64,000 nt of DNA from Solibacillus sp. FSL R5-0449 (GCF_037975215.1 NZ_CP150239.1:2146001-2210000); one strand, 5' to 3'; numbered from the stretch's first letter, positions 26,379-36,380 are shown. Notes: a model not told the origin generated them from the sequence alone. A program made the numbers and translations.

Positions 26379-27029
26379 TTAGTTTAAATTGTTGTCCAGT
26401 AAATCTTGCGATAGGAATGCGATTAAATCGTGCAGATTTTGCTCGCTTACCCCATGCCCTACCGGATACGTTCTAAATGTTACATCCGTGCCATAGTCAT
26501 TGAAAAATCGGACGGCATGCTCTGCCCAATCAATTGGAAAATCATAATCATATTCCCCGTGAGAAATAAAGATCTTGGATTTATCCATCGTTTTTTTACT
26601 ATATTCAAGTGCAGCGAATTCCGGTAAATAACCGCTTAATGCTGCTGTTCCACGAATGGCATTGCCCATCACCATTGCAAGTGACTGTGCAACCGCTGCC
26701 CCTTGATTGAAGCCGACTACATAAATTTGTTTTTCATCCAAATTGAATTCCCAAATCGCTTCTTTAATGAATAATTCAATACCTTTCAGTACTTTATCAA
26801 AGATTGCACGATTCGGTTTACCTTCTTCTTCGAATGTATAAAATGCATAGCCGGGACGATGCTTAATCGGTCCTTGCAGGCTGAAAATATGACAATTAGT
26901 TGAAAACGAATCAACAAGTTGAAGTAAATCGTTTTCATCGCTCCCTAATCCATGCAGTAAAAAAATAGCAGGTTGCTTATCTCCATCTTTTTTTGGTGCT
27001 TTGTGTAAATAAGTAAATGGTGTATTCAT
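26379..27029 (-). CDS. Carboxylesterase/phospholipase-family alpha/beta hydrolase with Asn in place of the nucleophile Ser
   Basis: A 216-residue alpha/beta hydrolase of the small carboxylesterase/phospholipase type (oxyanion LLHGLGSDEND, strand FSLQGP). The elbow normally reads GFSQG; here it is GFNQG, with Asn108 encoded by AAT at 26706-26708. A candidate acid in GEYDYDF (161 or 163) and His192 in VGHGVSEQN remain. It may be inactive, may bind ligands without hydrolysis, or may use another residue. It is 13 bp downstream of an unknown helical protein gene and probably co-transcribed with it. Confidence 0.85.
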   Translation of the reverse strand: MNTPFTYLHKAPKKDGDKQPAIFLLHGLGSDENDLLQLVDSFSTNCHIFSLQGPIKHRPGYAFYTFEEEGKPNRAIFDKVLKGIELFIKEAIWEFNLDEKQIYVVGFNQGAAVAQSLAMVMGNAIRGTAALSGYLPEFAALEYSKKTMDKSKIFISHGEYDYDFPIDWAEHAVRFFNDYGTDVTFRTYPVGHGVSEQNLHDLIAFLSQDLLDNNLN

Positions 27030-27042
27030 TTTAAATCTCCTT

Positions 27043-27606
27043 TTAAGAAAGCGTCATTTTATTGACAAGCTGATCCGTATAATAAGCCATATAGCCATCC
27101 AGCATTTTGATTGTTTCCTCGATATCGCCTTCTGTTAAAATGTTTGCATTTTTAGCACAGGCAACTGTTAAAAAGTCAATACGGTAAGCATGTTCAACAG
27201 ATGCATATGCATAATCGTATATCACATCTTCATCTTCTACCTTTAATGCGTCATATTGCTGGTGGAATGCTTTCTTATAATCGTCCATTTTCTCTCCGAC
27301 ACTGTTGCGGATTTGCATTTGCTGGGCCATTAATTCATTTTCGATATAAGAAACAGTAGGCACTTTTCCTGAACTGAATGTTGCTCGAACAAGATCTGTC
27401 CACGCCATTTTATTTTCCACGTAATACGCAATATTTAACATTAGTCGATCATAAAAATCAGTCGTTGAAGTGGAGGAAGCTCTTTTTTCATCGATATTTT
27501 TTTGAAGCATTGTTTGGAATTTTTCAAGATCCGCTTTATTCGATAGGTAATAAAGTGTCTGTTCGATATATGTAGTAATTTCTTTTTGCTTATTTTCTGC
27601 TGTCAT
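27043..27606 (-). CDS. Helical cytoplasmic protein of unknown function
   Basis: A 187-residue, acidic, almost wholly helical protein with no signal peptide, membrane segment or recognisable catalytic motif. Aromatic-rich helices (TYIEQTLYYLSNKADLEKF, DFYDRLMLNIAYYVENKMAW) could suggest a helical bundle; a weak resemblance to TetR-like C-terminal bundles is not enough to call it. It is upstream of and nearly contiguous with the esterase-like gene, implying shared function. I see no closer family. The 27607-27834 gap holds the tkt terminator and otherwise no supported gene. Confidence 0.75.
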   Translation of the reverse strand: MTAENKQKEITTYIEQTLYYLSNKADLEKFQTMLQKNIDEKRASSTSTTDFYDRLMLNIAYYVENKMAWTDLVRATFSSGKVPTVSYIENELMAQQMQIRNSVGEKMDDYKKAFHQQYDALKVEDEDVIYDYAYASVEHAYRIDFLTVACAKNANILTEGDIEETIKMLDGYMAYYTDQLVNKMTLS

Positions 27607-27790
27607 TATTCATCCACATCCTTCATCTGATACTTCCATATTTCTTTATTATCGTACCATTTCTTCAGTAAAATCGCACGTTACCCATTTTTTAGTATGG
27701 GCATATTGTATCTGAATTTGCTCTTTTTGCCAAAGCTTTTTTCTTATCCTTCAATATTTGGCCTGAATTCCGACTGGTATAGAAATGAAA

Positions 27791-27824
27791 AAATGCCACT
27801 TGCCATAGTAGACAAGTGACATTT
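27791..27824 (-). terminator. Intrinsic terminator of tkt
   Basis: AAATGCCACTTG and CAAGTGACATTT pair at 11 of 12 positions, with T-rich sequence following on the minus strand, just past the tkt stop at 27835. Confidence 0.85.
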
Positions 27825-27834
27825 AAGCTTCGAA

Positions 27835-29829
27835 TTAAAGTGCTTTTACTTTCGCAACTACATTTTCTACTGTGAAGCCGTATTCTTTTAACACAATTTT
27901 CTCTGGAGCCGATGCACCGAATTTATCAATTGCCAATACATCGCCTTCAAAGCCAACATATTTATGCCAGCCAAGAGATGCGCCCATTTCAATTGCTAAA
28001 CGCTTCGTTACAGCTTTAGGTAATACGGATTCCTTGTATTCCTTCGACTGTTTTTCAAAACGATCCATTGATGGCATTGATACAACTGATGCGTCAATTC
28101 CTTCTGCAAGCAATGCTTTTTTCGCTTCCACTGCCAAGCCAACTTCAGAACCTGTTGCAATTAACAGAGCATCCGGAGTTTCTTTAGCAGAAGCTGACAC
28201 AACATATGCGCCTTTTTCAACACCTTCGTAAACTGTCTCTGTAGCAACATCCAATACAGGCAAGTTTTGACGGGATAATACTAATACAGTTGGTGTTGAT
28301 TTGCTCTCTACAGCTAGTTTCCATGCTGCTACAGATTCATTTGCATCTGCAGGACGGATCACTGAAAGATTCGGCATTGCACGTAATGATGCTAAATGCT
28401 CAATCGGCTCATGTGTAGGACCATCTTCCCCAACTGCAATTGAGTCATGTGTAAACACATATGTGACCGGTAATCCCATTAATGCAGATAAGCGGATGGC
28501 TGGACGTACATAGTCAGAGAATACAAAGAAAGTACCGCCAAATACATTTAATCCGCCATGTAATGCCATACCGTTCAGTGCAGCACCCATTGCAAACTCA
28601 CGAACACCAAACCAAATGTTACGGCCTTCCGGAGTTTCAGCAAAGAAATCGCCGGCGCCTTTAATCGTTGTTTTGTTTGAGCCTGCCAAGTCAGCAGAAC
28701 CACCAAAGAATGATGGCGTTGTTTTTGCAAGAGCATTGATTGCATCACCAGATGATGAACGAGTAGCTACTGCAGTACCTGCTTCATATACAGGTAACTC
28801 AGAAGCAAAGTTCTCCGGTAATTTGTTTTCCATTGCATTGACAAATTGCGCAGCCAATTCAGGATATTCGTTTTTGTAGCTTTCGAATAACTCATTCCAT
28901 GCTGCTTCAGCTTGTACACCTTGTACTTCACTTGCCGCTTTGAATGTATCATATACTTCATTTGGAACGCAGAATGGCTCATGCTCCCAAGCGTATGCAG
29001 CTTTTGTTAAAGTAACTTCATCAAAGCCTAGTGGAGCACCGTGTGAATCTGATTTACCAGATTTGTTAGGAGAACCAAAACCGATAACCGTTTTCACTTC
29101 GATTACAGTTGGGCCGCCAGTATTTTGTTTTGCTTTTTCAATAGCAGAATTAATTTCAACAATATCTGTACCGTCAGTAACTTTTAAATAGTTCCAGCCG
29201 TATGATTCGAAACGTTTTTGGATGTTTTCCGAGAATGACTTTTCTAAATCACCATCTAGTGAAATGTCATTTGAATCATATAGTACAATTAATTTATCCA
29301 ACTTTAAGTGACCTGCAAGAGAAATTGCTTCTGCAGCAACACCTTCCATTAAATCTCCGTCACCGCATAACGCGAACGTATAGTGGTCAACAATGTCTTT
29401 ACCAGGCTTGTTGTATGTTGCAGCCAAGTGACGTTCAGCCATCGCCATACCTACTGACATTGCAATACCTTGTCCTAATGGACCAGTTGTCGCTTCTACA
29501 CCAACTGTATGACCATATTCAGGATGTCCCGGTGTTTTTGAATTCCACTGACGGAAGTTTTTAATCTCTTCCATCTCTAAACCGTAGCCACCTAGATGCA
29601 ATAAACTATATAAAAGCATGGAACCATGTCCAGCTGATAATACAAAACGGTCGCGGTTGTACCAATTAGGATTTTGCGGGTTATGGCGTAATTGCTTCGT
29701 CCACAATGTATAAGCCATCGGTGCAGCACCCATCGGTAAACCTGGGTGACCTGAATTTGCTTTTTCAATTGCGTCGATTGATAGTGTACGGATTGCGTTA
29801 ATTGCTAACTGATCCATCTGTTGTGTCAT
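27835..29829 (-). CDS. tkt: Transketolase
   Basis: Thiamine-diphosphate enzyme of the pentose phosphate pathway; it transfers two-carbon units between sugar phosphates. Length about 664 residues. Signatures: [19 protein letters not shown] at the N-terminus, the ThDP/Mg motif [13 protein letters not shown] with DSNDISLDG, the catalytic Glu region [10 protein letters not shown], and [23 protein letters not shown] at 29829 has GAAAGGATG upstream; the frame is open to 29889. The tkt-ynzC-yneB-yneA-lexA order is the same as in B. subtilis. A possible promoter TTGTTT-17-TACACT lies in the 29830-29968 gap. Confidence 0.97.
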   Translation of the reverse strand: MTQQMDQLAINAIRTLSIDAIEKANSGHPGLPMGAAPMAYTLWTKQLRHNPQNPNWYNRDRFVLSAGHGSMLLYSLLHLGGYGLEMEEIKNFRQWNSKTPGHPEYGHTVGVEATTGPLGQGIAMSVGMAMAERHLAATYNKPGKDIVDHYTFALCGDGDLMEGVAAEAISLAGHLKLDKLIVLYDSNDISLDGDLEKSFSENIQKRFESYGWNYLKVTDGTDIVEINSAIEKAKQNTGGPTVIEVKTVIGFGSPNKSGKSDSHGAPLGFDEVTLTKAAYAWEHEPFCVPNEVYDTFKAASEVQGVQAEAAWNELFESYKNEYPELAAQFVNAMENKLPENFASELPVYEAGTAVATRSSSGDAINALAKTTPSFFGGSADLAGSNKTTIKGAGDFFAETPEGRNIWFGVREFAMGAALNGMALHGGLNVFGGTFFVFSDYVRPAIRLSALMGLPVTYVFTHDSIAVGEDGPTHEPIEHLASLRAMPNLSVIRPADANESVAAWKLAVESKSTPTVLVLSRQNLPVLDVATETVYEGVEKGAYVVSASAKETPDALLIATGSEVGLAVEAKKALLAEGIDASVVSMPSMDRFEKQSKEYKESVLPKAVTKRLAIEMGASLGWHKYVGFEGDVLAIDKFGASAPEKIVLKEYGFTVENVVAKVKAL

Positions 29830-29922
29830 TATGTGACATCCTTTCCTCGTACGATATTTATACATTTTATAGTGTAGACAAATTTTCACAAGAAAACAAT
29901 AATTTCTAAAAACGTCCCATAA

Positions 29923-29956
29923 AATATGTCATACTTTATATTAAATGTGACATATT
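29923..29956. promoter_or_regulatory. AT-rich 9-bp inverted repeat between ynzC and tkt
   Basis: AATATGTCA and TGACATATT are perfect complements separated by 16 bp, just after the ynzC stop. It could be a weak ynzC terminator or a tkt operator; there is no clear T tract. Confidence 0.35.
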
Positions 29957-29968
29957 AATGAAATGTTG

Positions 29969-30205
29969 TTAGTTTAAGAACTTCTTCTGTGATTTAATTT
30001 GTTTTAATTTTTCAGGTGTCACGTCATTGCCTTCTTCATCAATTACTTTCACATGCTCGATTGTATCGCGCATTGTAGTACGGAAAGTATCTAAATATTC
30101 TTTGCGCAGTGCTGTACGTTCCTTCGCCTGCTCTTCCGTCAATTTGCCCTCTCTCGCTAATTTAGAAAGCTCATTAATGCGAGCTAATTTTTCTTTTGAT
30201 AACAT
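29969..30205 (-). CDS. ynzC: YnzC-like DUF896 protein
   Basis: A 78-residue, highly charged helical protein of the DUF896/YnzC family: LARINELSKLAREGKLTEEQ forms the characteristic N-terminal helical hairpin, followed by ERTALRKEYLDTFR. Function is unknown; in B. subtilis ynzC lies in the SOS yneA-yneB-ynzC region. ATG at 30205 has AAAGGTGAG upstream; longer frames have no site. A terminator overlaps the end of yneB just upstream, so ynzC may be expressed partly on its own. Confidence 0.9.
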   Translation of the reverse strand: MLSKEKLARINELSKLAREGKLTEEQAKERTALRKEYLDTFRTTMRDTIEHVKVIDEEGNDVTPEKLKQIKSQKKFLN

Positions 30206-30251
30206 TTGAATCTCACCTTTCTTCCTACCTACTACAAAGGTATAAAAAAAA

Positions 30252-31260
<1,009 letters not shown>

Positions 31261-31276
31261 TAGAAAAACCCTCTTT

Positions 31277-31303
31277 CGAATGTATGTTCGGAATGTTTGT
31301 TCT
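31277..31303. promoter_or_regulatory. Two adjacent LexA (DinR) boxes near yneA
   Basis: CGAATGTATGTTCG at 31277-31290 and GGAATGTTTGTTCT at 31290-31303 fit CGAACN4GTTCG with one and a few deviations. They lie between the yneA promoter and its start codon. Confidence 0.75.
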
Positions 31304-31304
31304 C

Positions 31305-31333
31305 ATAATAATACGAACATATGTTTTTGTCAA
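31305..31333 (-). promoter_or_regulatory. Sigma-A promoter of yneA
   Basis: On the minus strand TTGACA (31333-31328) and TATTAT (31310-31305) are separated by exactly 17 bp. A LexA box occupies the spacer. Confidence 0.85.
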
Positions 31334-31356
31334 CCGTTTTTTCGAACTTATGTTTG
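31314..31356. promoter_or_regulatory. Two LexA boxes in the lexA-yneA control region
   Basis: CGAACATATGTTTT (31314-31327) sits in the yneA promoter spacer; CGAACTTATGTTTG (31343-31356) overlaps the lexA -35. Both keep the CGAAC half and a GTTT right half. A further half site GTTCG is at 31364. Confidence 0.88.
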
Positions 31357-31382
31357 CATTCATGTTCGCATACTGCTATACT
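31354..31382 (+). promoter_or_regulatory. Sigma-A promoter of lexA
   Basis: TTGCAT (31354-31359) and TATACT (31377-31382) are separated by 17 bp, 38 bp upstream of the TTG start. A LexA box overlaps the -35, as expected for autoregulation. Confidence 0.85.
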
Positions 31383-31420
31383 TACCTTAAGAAAAATAGC
31401 ATGATAAAGAGGTGAGTTAG

Positions 31421-32044
31421 TTGACACAAAAAATTTCAAAACGGCAGCAAGCTATTCTAACTTTTATAAAAGAGGAAGTTCGTGCTAAAGGCTATCCGCC
31501 ATCAGTTCGCGAAATTGGAGAAGCAGTCGGTTTAGCTTCCAGTTCAACTGTCCACGGGCATTTAGCTCGTTTAGAAAGTAAAGGGCTTATCCGCCGTGAT
31601 CCTACTAAGCCGCGTGCCATTGAAATATTGGACCAGGAAGAGATGAACATCGCGAAACAAGGCGTCATTCATGTTCCGTTAATCGGTAAAGTTACAGCTG
31701 GTCTGCCTATTTCTGCAATCGAGGATATTCAGGAATATTTCCCGTTACCTGATGCTTACGGCTCACCGGAAGAGGAATTGTTTATGCTTGAAATTATGGG
31801 AGAATCCATGATTGAAGCCGGTATTTTAAATGGGGATTATGTCATCGTTAAAAAAACGTCGACTGCGAACAATGGAGAGATTGTTGTAGCTATGACGGAA
31901 GACGATGAAGCGACAGTCAAGCGCTTTTACAAAGAAAAAACTCATTTCCGTCTACAGCCTGAGAATAGCTCAATGGAACCGATCATTGTCAACCAGGTTT
32001 CTATTTTAGGTAAAGTAGTCGGCCTCTATCGAAATATCCATTAA
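31421..32044 (+). CDS. lexA: LexA SOS repressor
   Basis: A 207-residue repressor/autoprotease. N-terminal winged helix: [20 protein letters not shown] and [10 protein letters not shown]. The cleavage site is AG in VTAGLPISA; the catalytic Ser is in GESMIEAGI and the Lys in [18 protein letters not shown]. RecA-stimulated self-cleavage derepresses the SOS regulon. The start is TTG at 31421 with AAAGAGGTGAG upstream. Divergent from yneA over a control region with at least four LexA boxes, so it represses itself and yneAB. Confidence 0.97.
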   Translation: MTQKISKRQQAILTFIKEEVRAKGYPPSVREIGEAVGLASSSTVHGHLARLESKGLIRRDPTKPRAIEILDQEEMNIAKQGVIHVPLIGKVTAGLPISAIEDIQEYFPLPDAYGSPEEELFMLEIMGESMIEAGILNGDYVIVKKTSTANNGEIVVAMTEDDEATVKRFYKEKTHFRLQPENSSMEPIIVNQVSILGKVVGLYRNIH

Positions 32045-32049
32045 TTATA

Positions 32050-32079
32050 AACTTGCCATTCTAATAGAATCGGCAAGTT
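32050..32079 (+). terminator. Intrinsic terminator of lexA
   Basis: AACTTGCC and GGCAAGTT form an 8-bp stem, extended by partial inner pairing, followed by a T tract. Confidence 0.88.
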
Positions 32080-32096
32080 TTTTATTTTCAAACTAA

Positions 32097-32124
32097 AAAG
32101 CCCAGCCGTTGACGACTGAGCTTT
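32097..32124 (-). terminator. Intrinsic terminator of the peptidase C26 gene
   Basis: AAAGCCCAG and CTGAGCTTT pair with one G-U; T5 follows on the minus strand. Confidence 0.8.
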
Positions 32125-32127
32125 CCA

Positions 32128-32823
32128 TTATTTATTGCATGCTTCTACAAAGCCATTAAATAAGCGCTGTGCATAAACGTCTCCAATTGGAGCCAACTCT
32201 TCCGGATGCCATTGTACCGCGACACAATACGGATGTGATGCATGTTCTATCCCTTCTATGATCCCGTCTTTCGCAACAGCCGAAATGACGAGCCCTTCCC
32301 CAAGCTTTCCGACCGATTGATGGTGAAAGGTATTGACACGGAATGAGTCCTCTTTAAAAATTTCTTTGAATTTGGATGTCTTTACTTCAACCGTATGTGC
32401 CAATTCCCCGCGCTTTGAAGGTTGTTTATGTAAAATTGTATTCTCCACTTGGGATGGGATATCCTGAATAATCGTCCCCCCAAATGCTACATTCATAATC
32501 TGTTGTCCGCGGCAAATTCCTAGAATAGGCATTTGTCTTTTATAGGCCTCATTCATTAATAAAAGATCGCTGTCATCTCGTTTTCTTACAACACTTCCAA
32601 TATGGCGGTGCGGTTCTTCATTAAACAGCAATGGGTCGATATCGGCTCCCCCGATTAAAACAAGGCCATCGATTATATTTAATAATGCATCCACGTTTTC
32701 TTCTGTAGCATTCGGAATACAGATGGGAATACCTCCCGCCTGTTCAATTGAAGTCAAATACGCATTGTTAATATCCAATTTCTTGTCAAAATCATACATT
32801 GTTAATCCAATCATCGGTTTCAT
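32128..32823 (-). CDS. Gamma-glutamyl-gamma-aminobutyrate hydrolase-like protein (peptidase C26, class I glutamine amidotransferase fold)
   Basis: About 231 residues. The catalytic Cys is in PILGICRGQQIMNV, with His and Glu in VQWHPEEL. GLVLIGGADIDP and TFHHQSVGKLGEGL are further family marks of PuuD-type hydrolases, which release glutamate from gamma-glutamyl amides. The substrate in this organism is unknown; there are no other putrescine-pathway genes in the window. ATG at 32823 has AAGGAGAT upstream; the upstream frame to 32859 lacks a site. Monocistronic, convergent with lexA. Confidence 0.88.
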   Translation of the reverse strand: MKPMIGLTMYDFDKKLDINNAYLTSIEQAGGIPICIPNATEENVDALLNIIDGLVLIGGADIDPLLFNEEPHRHIGSVVRKRDDSDLLLMNEAYKRQMPILGICRGQQIMNVAFGGTIIQDIPSQVENTILHKQPSKRGELAHTVEVKTSKFKEIFKEDSFRVNTFHHQSVGKLGEGLVISAVAKDGIIEGIEHASHPYCVAVQWHPEELAPIGDVYAQRLFNGFVEACNK

Positions 32824-32907
32824 TATTTCTATCTCCTTAAAATTTATAGATAATTCCAATAATTTAAATTATACTATTTCGTTATACTAAATGACTACAA
32901 AAATAAA

Positions 32908-32933
32908 AAAGGATTGCATCTTCGCAACCCTTT
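32908..32933 (-). terminator. Intrinsic terminator of the deoxyribonucleotidase gene
   Basis: AAAGGATTGC and GCAACCCTTT pair at 9 of 10 positions; on the minus strand a T/A-rich tract follows. Confidence 0.75.
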
Positions 32934-32938
32934 GATTT

Positions 32939-33484
32939 TCAAACAATTTCCATTTGTTTTATAAAGTATTCTTTTATTTCTTTCCAGTTATGGACACGCA
33001 TAAAGCCTTCTTCTGAGCGATTGTACGGCATCGAATATAAAATCCCCGTTCCGTTGAATGCCGTTAGCTGACGCGGACTGTCATCAATTAAATAATCGGT
33101 ATGTATAACCGCCTTATTACCGCAAAATACAATATTCTGTGTTTTAATAAAAGGTAAATGCTCCATTAACCACTCGTATTTCGCTGTAAATGATCCCGGT
33201 ACATCCATAGCAGCTGTCGCAATAAAAATTTCATAATGCTCCTGCAGATCTTGAATAACTTCAATTGCGTCTTCATCCAACACTTTTAAATCCCTGAAAT
33301 AGTCCGGCTCATTTAATAAAGCAAACAATTTTTTCGCATCTTCTCGAGGCAAATCACGCTGAGTTGTCCGAAGAAACTCTTCATCTGTAAAATTTGTTCC
33401 GAAATTTTCGTTATATGTAACACGTAATTTCGAATAAAAGTCAGCTAGCACCTGGTCCATATCGATAGCAATACTTTTTTTCAT
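32939..33484 (-). CDS. 5'(3')-deoxyribonucleotidase-like HAD phosphatase
   Basis: About 181 residues of the HAD nucleotidase type. The N-terminal catalytic motif is IDMDQVLADFYSKL; motif II is IFIATAAMD; DYLIDDSPRQL is the final acidic motif. Members dephosphorylate deoxynucleoside monophosphates and may keep the nucleotide pool balanced. ATG at 33484 follows GGAGGC; the frame to 33526 has no site. A related but distinct HAD nucleotidase (YqfW) lies at 10244. It is 78 bp downstream of the AlkD-like gene and may be co-transcribed. Confidence 0.88.
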   Translation of the reverse strand: MKKSIAIDMDQVLADFYSKLRVTYNENFGTNFTDEEFLRTTQRDLPREDAKKLFALLNEPDYFRDLKVLDEDAIEVIQDLQEHYEIFIATAAMDVPGSFTAKYEWLMEHLPFIKTQNIVFCGNKAVIHTDYLIDDSPRQLTAFNGTGILYSMPYNRSEEGFMRVHNWKEIKEYFIKQMEIV

Positions 33485-33562
33485 GTAATAAGCCTCCTTG
33501 AAATTTTCTGATTTTAGTTTATACAATTTTATTGTGAAAAAACAAGGTATAACTCTTTACAA

Positions 33563-34270
33563 TTAACAACGTACATATTTGCGTTTAAAACCGATCCGCC
33601 CTTTTTCCACCTGCTTTTCAATTTCCGCATAAGCATGGAGCAGACCCGGTTTTTTCCCTTCACGTTTCGTTTCAATTGGACCGATTTCGTTTGCAATTTG
33701 CATGGCTTCTTCATGTAAAGGTTTAAATGAAACACCAACCGTCATGACAAAATTGTTCATCGCCACTTGAGTGCGTTGAGGTGCCTTATGGATATTTTGT
33801 TTTACATACACAAGCATACCCATTAACTTTTCCTTTGAAAATTCCTCGTCTTTACGATTGCCTAACAGCCAGCAGTAACAATGCCAACCCGCCGACATTT
33901 TCAGATCTTCACCACTGCCAATCCATTTATCGCTTACTTCTTGCGCAATATCGGATTCCGCCAATGTTACGGCAACTACATAATCAGAAATCATATAGAA
34001 ATAGGCCTGCTTTATCCAGCGTTCATAATCTTCCTCAGTCATCGCTTTCGGATCTGCAATGATACCTGCAAAATACATTGCATCATAGTTGCCTGTGGCA
34101 TAGAGTTTTTCAGCCAGGTCCTGATCTATTTTTATTTGTTTTACGAACGGTTTCATTGAGCCGATCGTTACACCGAACAACGGCTCCTTTGCTCCATTGG
34201 ACATATAGATCTTTTTCGTACGTTCTTTTCCAAGAGCCTCTAACTCTTGCATCATTGTATCGAGTTCCAT
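33563..34270 (-). CDS. DNA alkylation repair protein (AlkD-like, HEAT-repeat)
   Basis: A 235-residue all-helical protein of the AlkD/DNA alkylation repair family. The order of helices with FGVTIGSMKPFVKQI, NYDAMYFAGIIADP, WIGSGEDLKMSAGWHCYCWLL and VAMNNFVMTVGV fits the HEAT-like repeats that cradle alkylated DNA. AlkD-type enzymes remove bulky or positively charged alkyl-purines; catalytic activity here was not checked residue by residue. ATG at 34270 follows GAGGAGG. The lexA region nearby makes a DNA-repair neighbourhood, but no LexA box is seen in front of it. Confidence 0.82.
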   Translation of the reverse strand: MELDTMMQELEALGKERTKKIYMSNGAKEPLFGVTIGSMKPFVKQIKIDQDLAEKLYATGNYDAMYFAGIIADPKAMTEEDYERWIKQAYFYMISDYVVAVTLAESDIAQEVSDKWIGSGEDLKMSAGWHCYCWLLGNRKDEEFSKEKLMGMLVYVKQNIHKAPQRTQVAMNNFVMTVGVSFKPLHEEAMQIANEIGPIETKREGKKPGLLHAYAEIEKQVEKGRIGFKRKYVRC

Positions 34271-34513
34271 AATTTCCTCCTCTTACATTAGTAAAATTAT
34301 TTGTCACTTACTATTATATGATGTAATCGTCCGTCATACATAACGTTCTTCTCAATAATCAGTACAGTTGATTCCTATTCTATTTTAAACAGTATTTGGT
34401 TAATATATACAGCACCAATAGGCAAGATTCAATCTCCTTTTTAAAAATTGGCAAATTATTTAACCGCATAATAAAACAACCTCTGAACAGAATAATTTCA
34501 GGAGGTGATATTG

Positions 34514-34930
34514 ATGTCAAAAAATAAAAACAACATCAATAATAAAAACGTCGAATTCGGTATGGAAACGGACGTTAATCAAGTAAAGCAGCAAAACCAA
34601 AAAGCTGAAGCTAAAAAGCAACAATCTTCTGGTTTATTTGCTAACAGCGCTTTACAAAAGCAATCAAGTTCCTTGAATGCTGAATTCGGGATGGAGACTA
34701 ACGTAAACAAAGTGAAGCAGCAAAACCAGCAGGCTGAAGCCAAAAAGCAACAAGCTTCCGGTTTGTTCGCAAACAGCGGTTTACAGAAGAAGCTTTCTTC
34801 AATGGGCGCTGAGTTCGGCATGGAAACAGATGTTAACCAAGTGAAACAGCAAAACCAGCAGGCCGAAGCTAAAAAACAACAAGCATCGGGACAATTTGGT
34901 AAGAACAAATTCCAAAACGGCAATAAATAA
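34514..34930 (+). CDS. sspE: Gamma-type small acid-soluble spore protein (SspE-like)
   Basis: A 138-residue low-complexity spore-core protein built of three near-identical repeats: EFGMETDVNQVKQQNQ followed by an Ala/Lys/Gln helix and an ASGLFAN spacer. Gamma SASP do not bind DNA but are degraded by GPR at EFGMET-like sites to feed outgrowth; the gpr gene lies at 55185 in this window. ATG at 34514 has GGAGGTGAT; the GTG at 34505 overlaps that site. A CATAATA at 34467-34473 resembles a forespore sigma-G -10, but a good -35 is missing. The remaining 34271-34466 gap shows nothing else. Confidence 0.95.
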   Translation: MSKNKNNINNKNVEFGMETDVNQVKQQNQKAEAKKQQSSGLFANSALQKQSSSLNAEFGMETNVNKVKQQNQQAEAKKQQASGLFANSGLQKKLSSMGAEFGMETDVNQVKQQNQQAEAKKQQASGQFGKNKFQNGNK

Positions 34931-34939
34931 AAAAGTTTA

Positions 34940-34964
34940 GAACCGGCATGTTATTGCCGGTTTC
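34940..34964 (+). terminator. Intrinsic terminator of sspE
   Basis: GAACCGGCA and TGCCGGTTTC form a GC-rich stem with a short loop, then T-rich sequence. Confidence 0.85.
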
Positions 34965-35011
34965 TTTGTCATTCATTATGTGAAACAGACCTCAACATCA
35001 TACTACGCAAA

Positions 35012-35041
35012 AAAGCGCCGGAGTTTTTGCTCCAGCGCTTT
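35012..35041 (-). terminator. Intrinsic terminator of glnA
   Basis: AAAGCGCCGGAG and CTCCAGCGCTTT form a stem with one bulge; on the minus strand a T/G-rich tract follows right after the glnA stop. Confidence 0.85.
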
Positions 35042-35045
35042 CTTC

Positions 35046-36380
35046 TTAGTACATTTTCATATATTGGTCGCGTTCCCACTGATGGACAGTTGAACGGTAC
35101 ATGTCGAACTCAATTTCTTTCGCTTCTTTAAAGTTAGCATAGATGTGGTTGCCTAATGCTCGTTGAACAACTTCATCTTTTGCAAGTAAGTTTAAAGCGT
35201 CGTCTAAAGCTGCAGGCAAGTTATCGATGCCGTTTGCTTTACGCTCTTCTTCACTCATCACATAAATGTTGCGGTTGATTGCTGGTGGTGGTGTTGATTT
35301 TTTGCGAATTCCTTCAAGACCAGCCTCTAAAATTACAGCCATCGCCAAATATGGATTTGCTGATGGATCGACCGAACGAACTTCTACACGTGTTGAAATG
35401 CCGCGAGAAGAAGGGATACGGATTAATGGTGAACGGTTTTGTGCAGACCATGCTACGTAACATGGTGCTTCATAACCTGGTACTAAACGTTTATAAGAGT
35501 TTACTGTCGGGTTTGTAATTGCCGTAAAACCTTGAACATGGTCAAGTATACCTGCCATGAATTGCATCGCTGTTTCAGATAGACCCAATTCAGTAGATTC
35601 ATCAAAGAAGGCATTTTCTTTTCCATTAAACAATGAAACGTTGAAGTGCATTCCTGATCCGGCTTCACCGAATAAAGGTTTTGGCATGAATGTTGCATGT
35701 AAACCGTGTTTACGTGCAATTGTTTTAACAACTAATTTAAATGTTTGGATATTATCACAAGCTGTAATTGCATCCGCATATTTAAAGTCAATTTCATGTT
35801 GTCCTGGTGCTACCTCATGGTGAGATGCTTCAATTTCAAAGCCCATTTCCTCTAGTTCCAATACGATATCGCGACGGCAGTTTTCACCTAAATCTGTCGG
35901 TGCCAAGTCGAAATAACCGCCGTGGTCATTTACTTCCAAGCTTGGTTCGCCTTTAGCGTCCAGTTTAAATAAGAAAAACTCCGGTTCTGGCCCTAAGTTG
36001 AAATCCGTGAATCCTAGCTCTTTCATTTCCTTTAATACACGTTTCAGGTTGTTACGTGGATCGCCAGCAAATGGTGTGCCGTCCGGGTTGTAAATATCAC
36101 AGATGAAACGTGCTACTTTCCCTTTTTCAGCTGTCCATGGGAAGACCATGAATGAATCATAATCCGGATATAAGTACATATCTGATTCTTCAATACGCAC
36201 AAAACCTTCGATTGATGAACCATCAAACATCATTTTATTGTCCAATGCTTTATCTAGTTGGCTCACAGGAATTTCTACGTTTTTTATTGTTCCTAAAATA
36301 TCTGTAAACTGTAAACGGATGAATTTTACTTGTTCTTCTTCTACTAGACGTTTAATATCGTCTTTTGTATATTTGCCCAC
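35046..36380 (-). CDS. glnA: Glutamine synthetase type I
   Basis: Dodecameric enzyme that makes glutamine from glutamate, ammonia and ATP. About 444 residues, GSI-alpha type, without an adenylylation Tyr region. Motifs: [17 protein letters not shown], the latch [17 protein letters not shown], metal/substrate segments GPEPEFFLF and [14 protein letters not shown], and NRSPLIRIP near the Glu flap. The ORF opens at GTG 36392, but that codon overlaps the AGGAG site; I take GTG at 36380 (protein start MGKYTKDD), which matches the B. subtilis N-terminus. Second gene of the glnRA operon, under GlnR control; feedback-inhibited GS also signals to GlnR. Confidence 0.95.
   Translation of the reverse strand: MGKYTKDDIKRLVEEEQVKFIRLQFTDILGTIKNVEIPVSQLDKALDNKMMFDGSSIEGFVRIEESDMYLYPDYDSFMVFPWTAEKGKVARFICDIYNPDGTPFAGDPRNNLKRVLKEMKELGFTDFNLGPEPEFFLFKLDAKGEPSLEVNDHGGYFDLAPTDLGENCRRDIVLELEEMGFEIEASHHEVAPGQHEIDFKYADAITACDNIQTFKLVVKTIARKHGLHATFMPKPLFGEAGSGMHFNVSLFNGKENAFFDESTELGLSETAMQFMAGILDHVQGFTAITNPTVNSYKRLVPGYEAPCYVAWSAQNRSPLIRIPSSRGISTRVEVRSVDPSANPYLAMAVILEAGLEGIRKKSTPPPAINRNIYVMSEEERKANGIDNLPAALDDALNLLAKDEVVQRALGNHIYANFKEAKEIEFDMYRSTVHQWERDQYMKMY

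Noticed and set aside
27640-27790. Possible gene remnant in the 27607-27834 gap on the minus strand
   Set aside because: A short frame with a protein-like stretch exists but lacks any start codon or ribosome binding site and matches nothing I recognise.
34444-34473. Sigma-G promoter of sspE
   Set aside because: CATAATA fits the -10, but no acceptable -35 lies 17-18 bp upstream; kept only as a remark in the gene entry.
34579-34923. Cys/Phe-rich minus-strand frame opposite sspE
   Set aside because: It is the antisense shadow of the repetitive SASP gene; its repeats merely mirror the SASP repeats.
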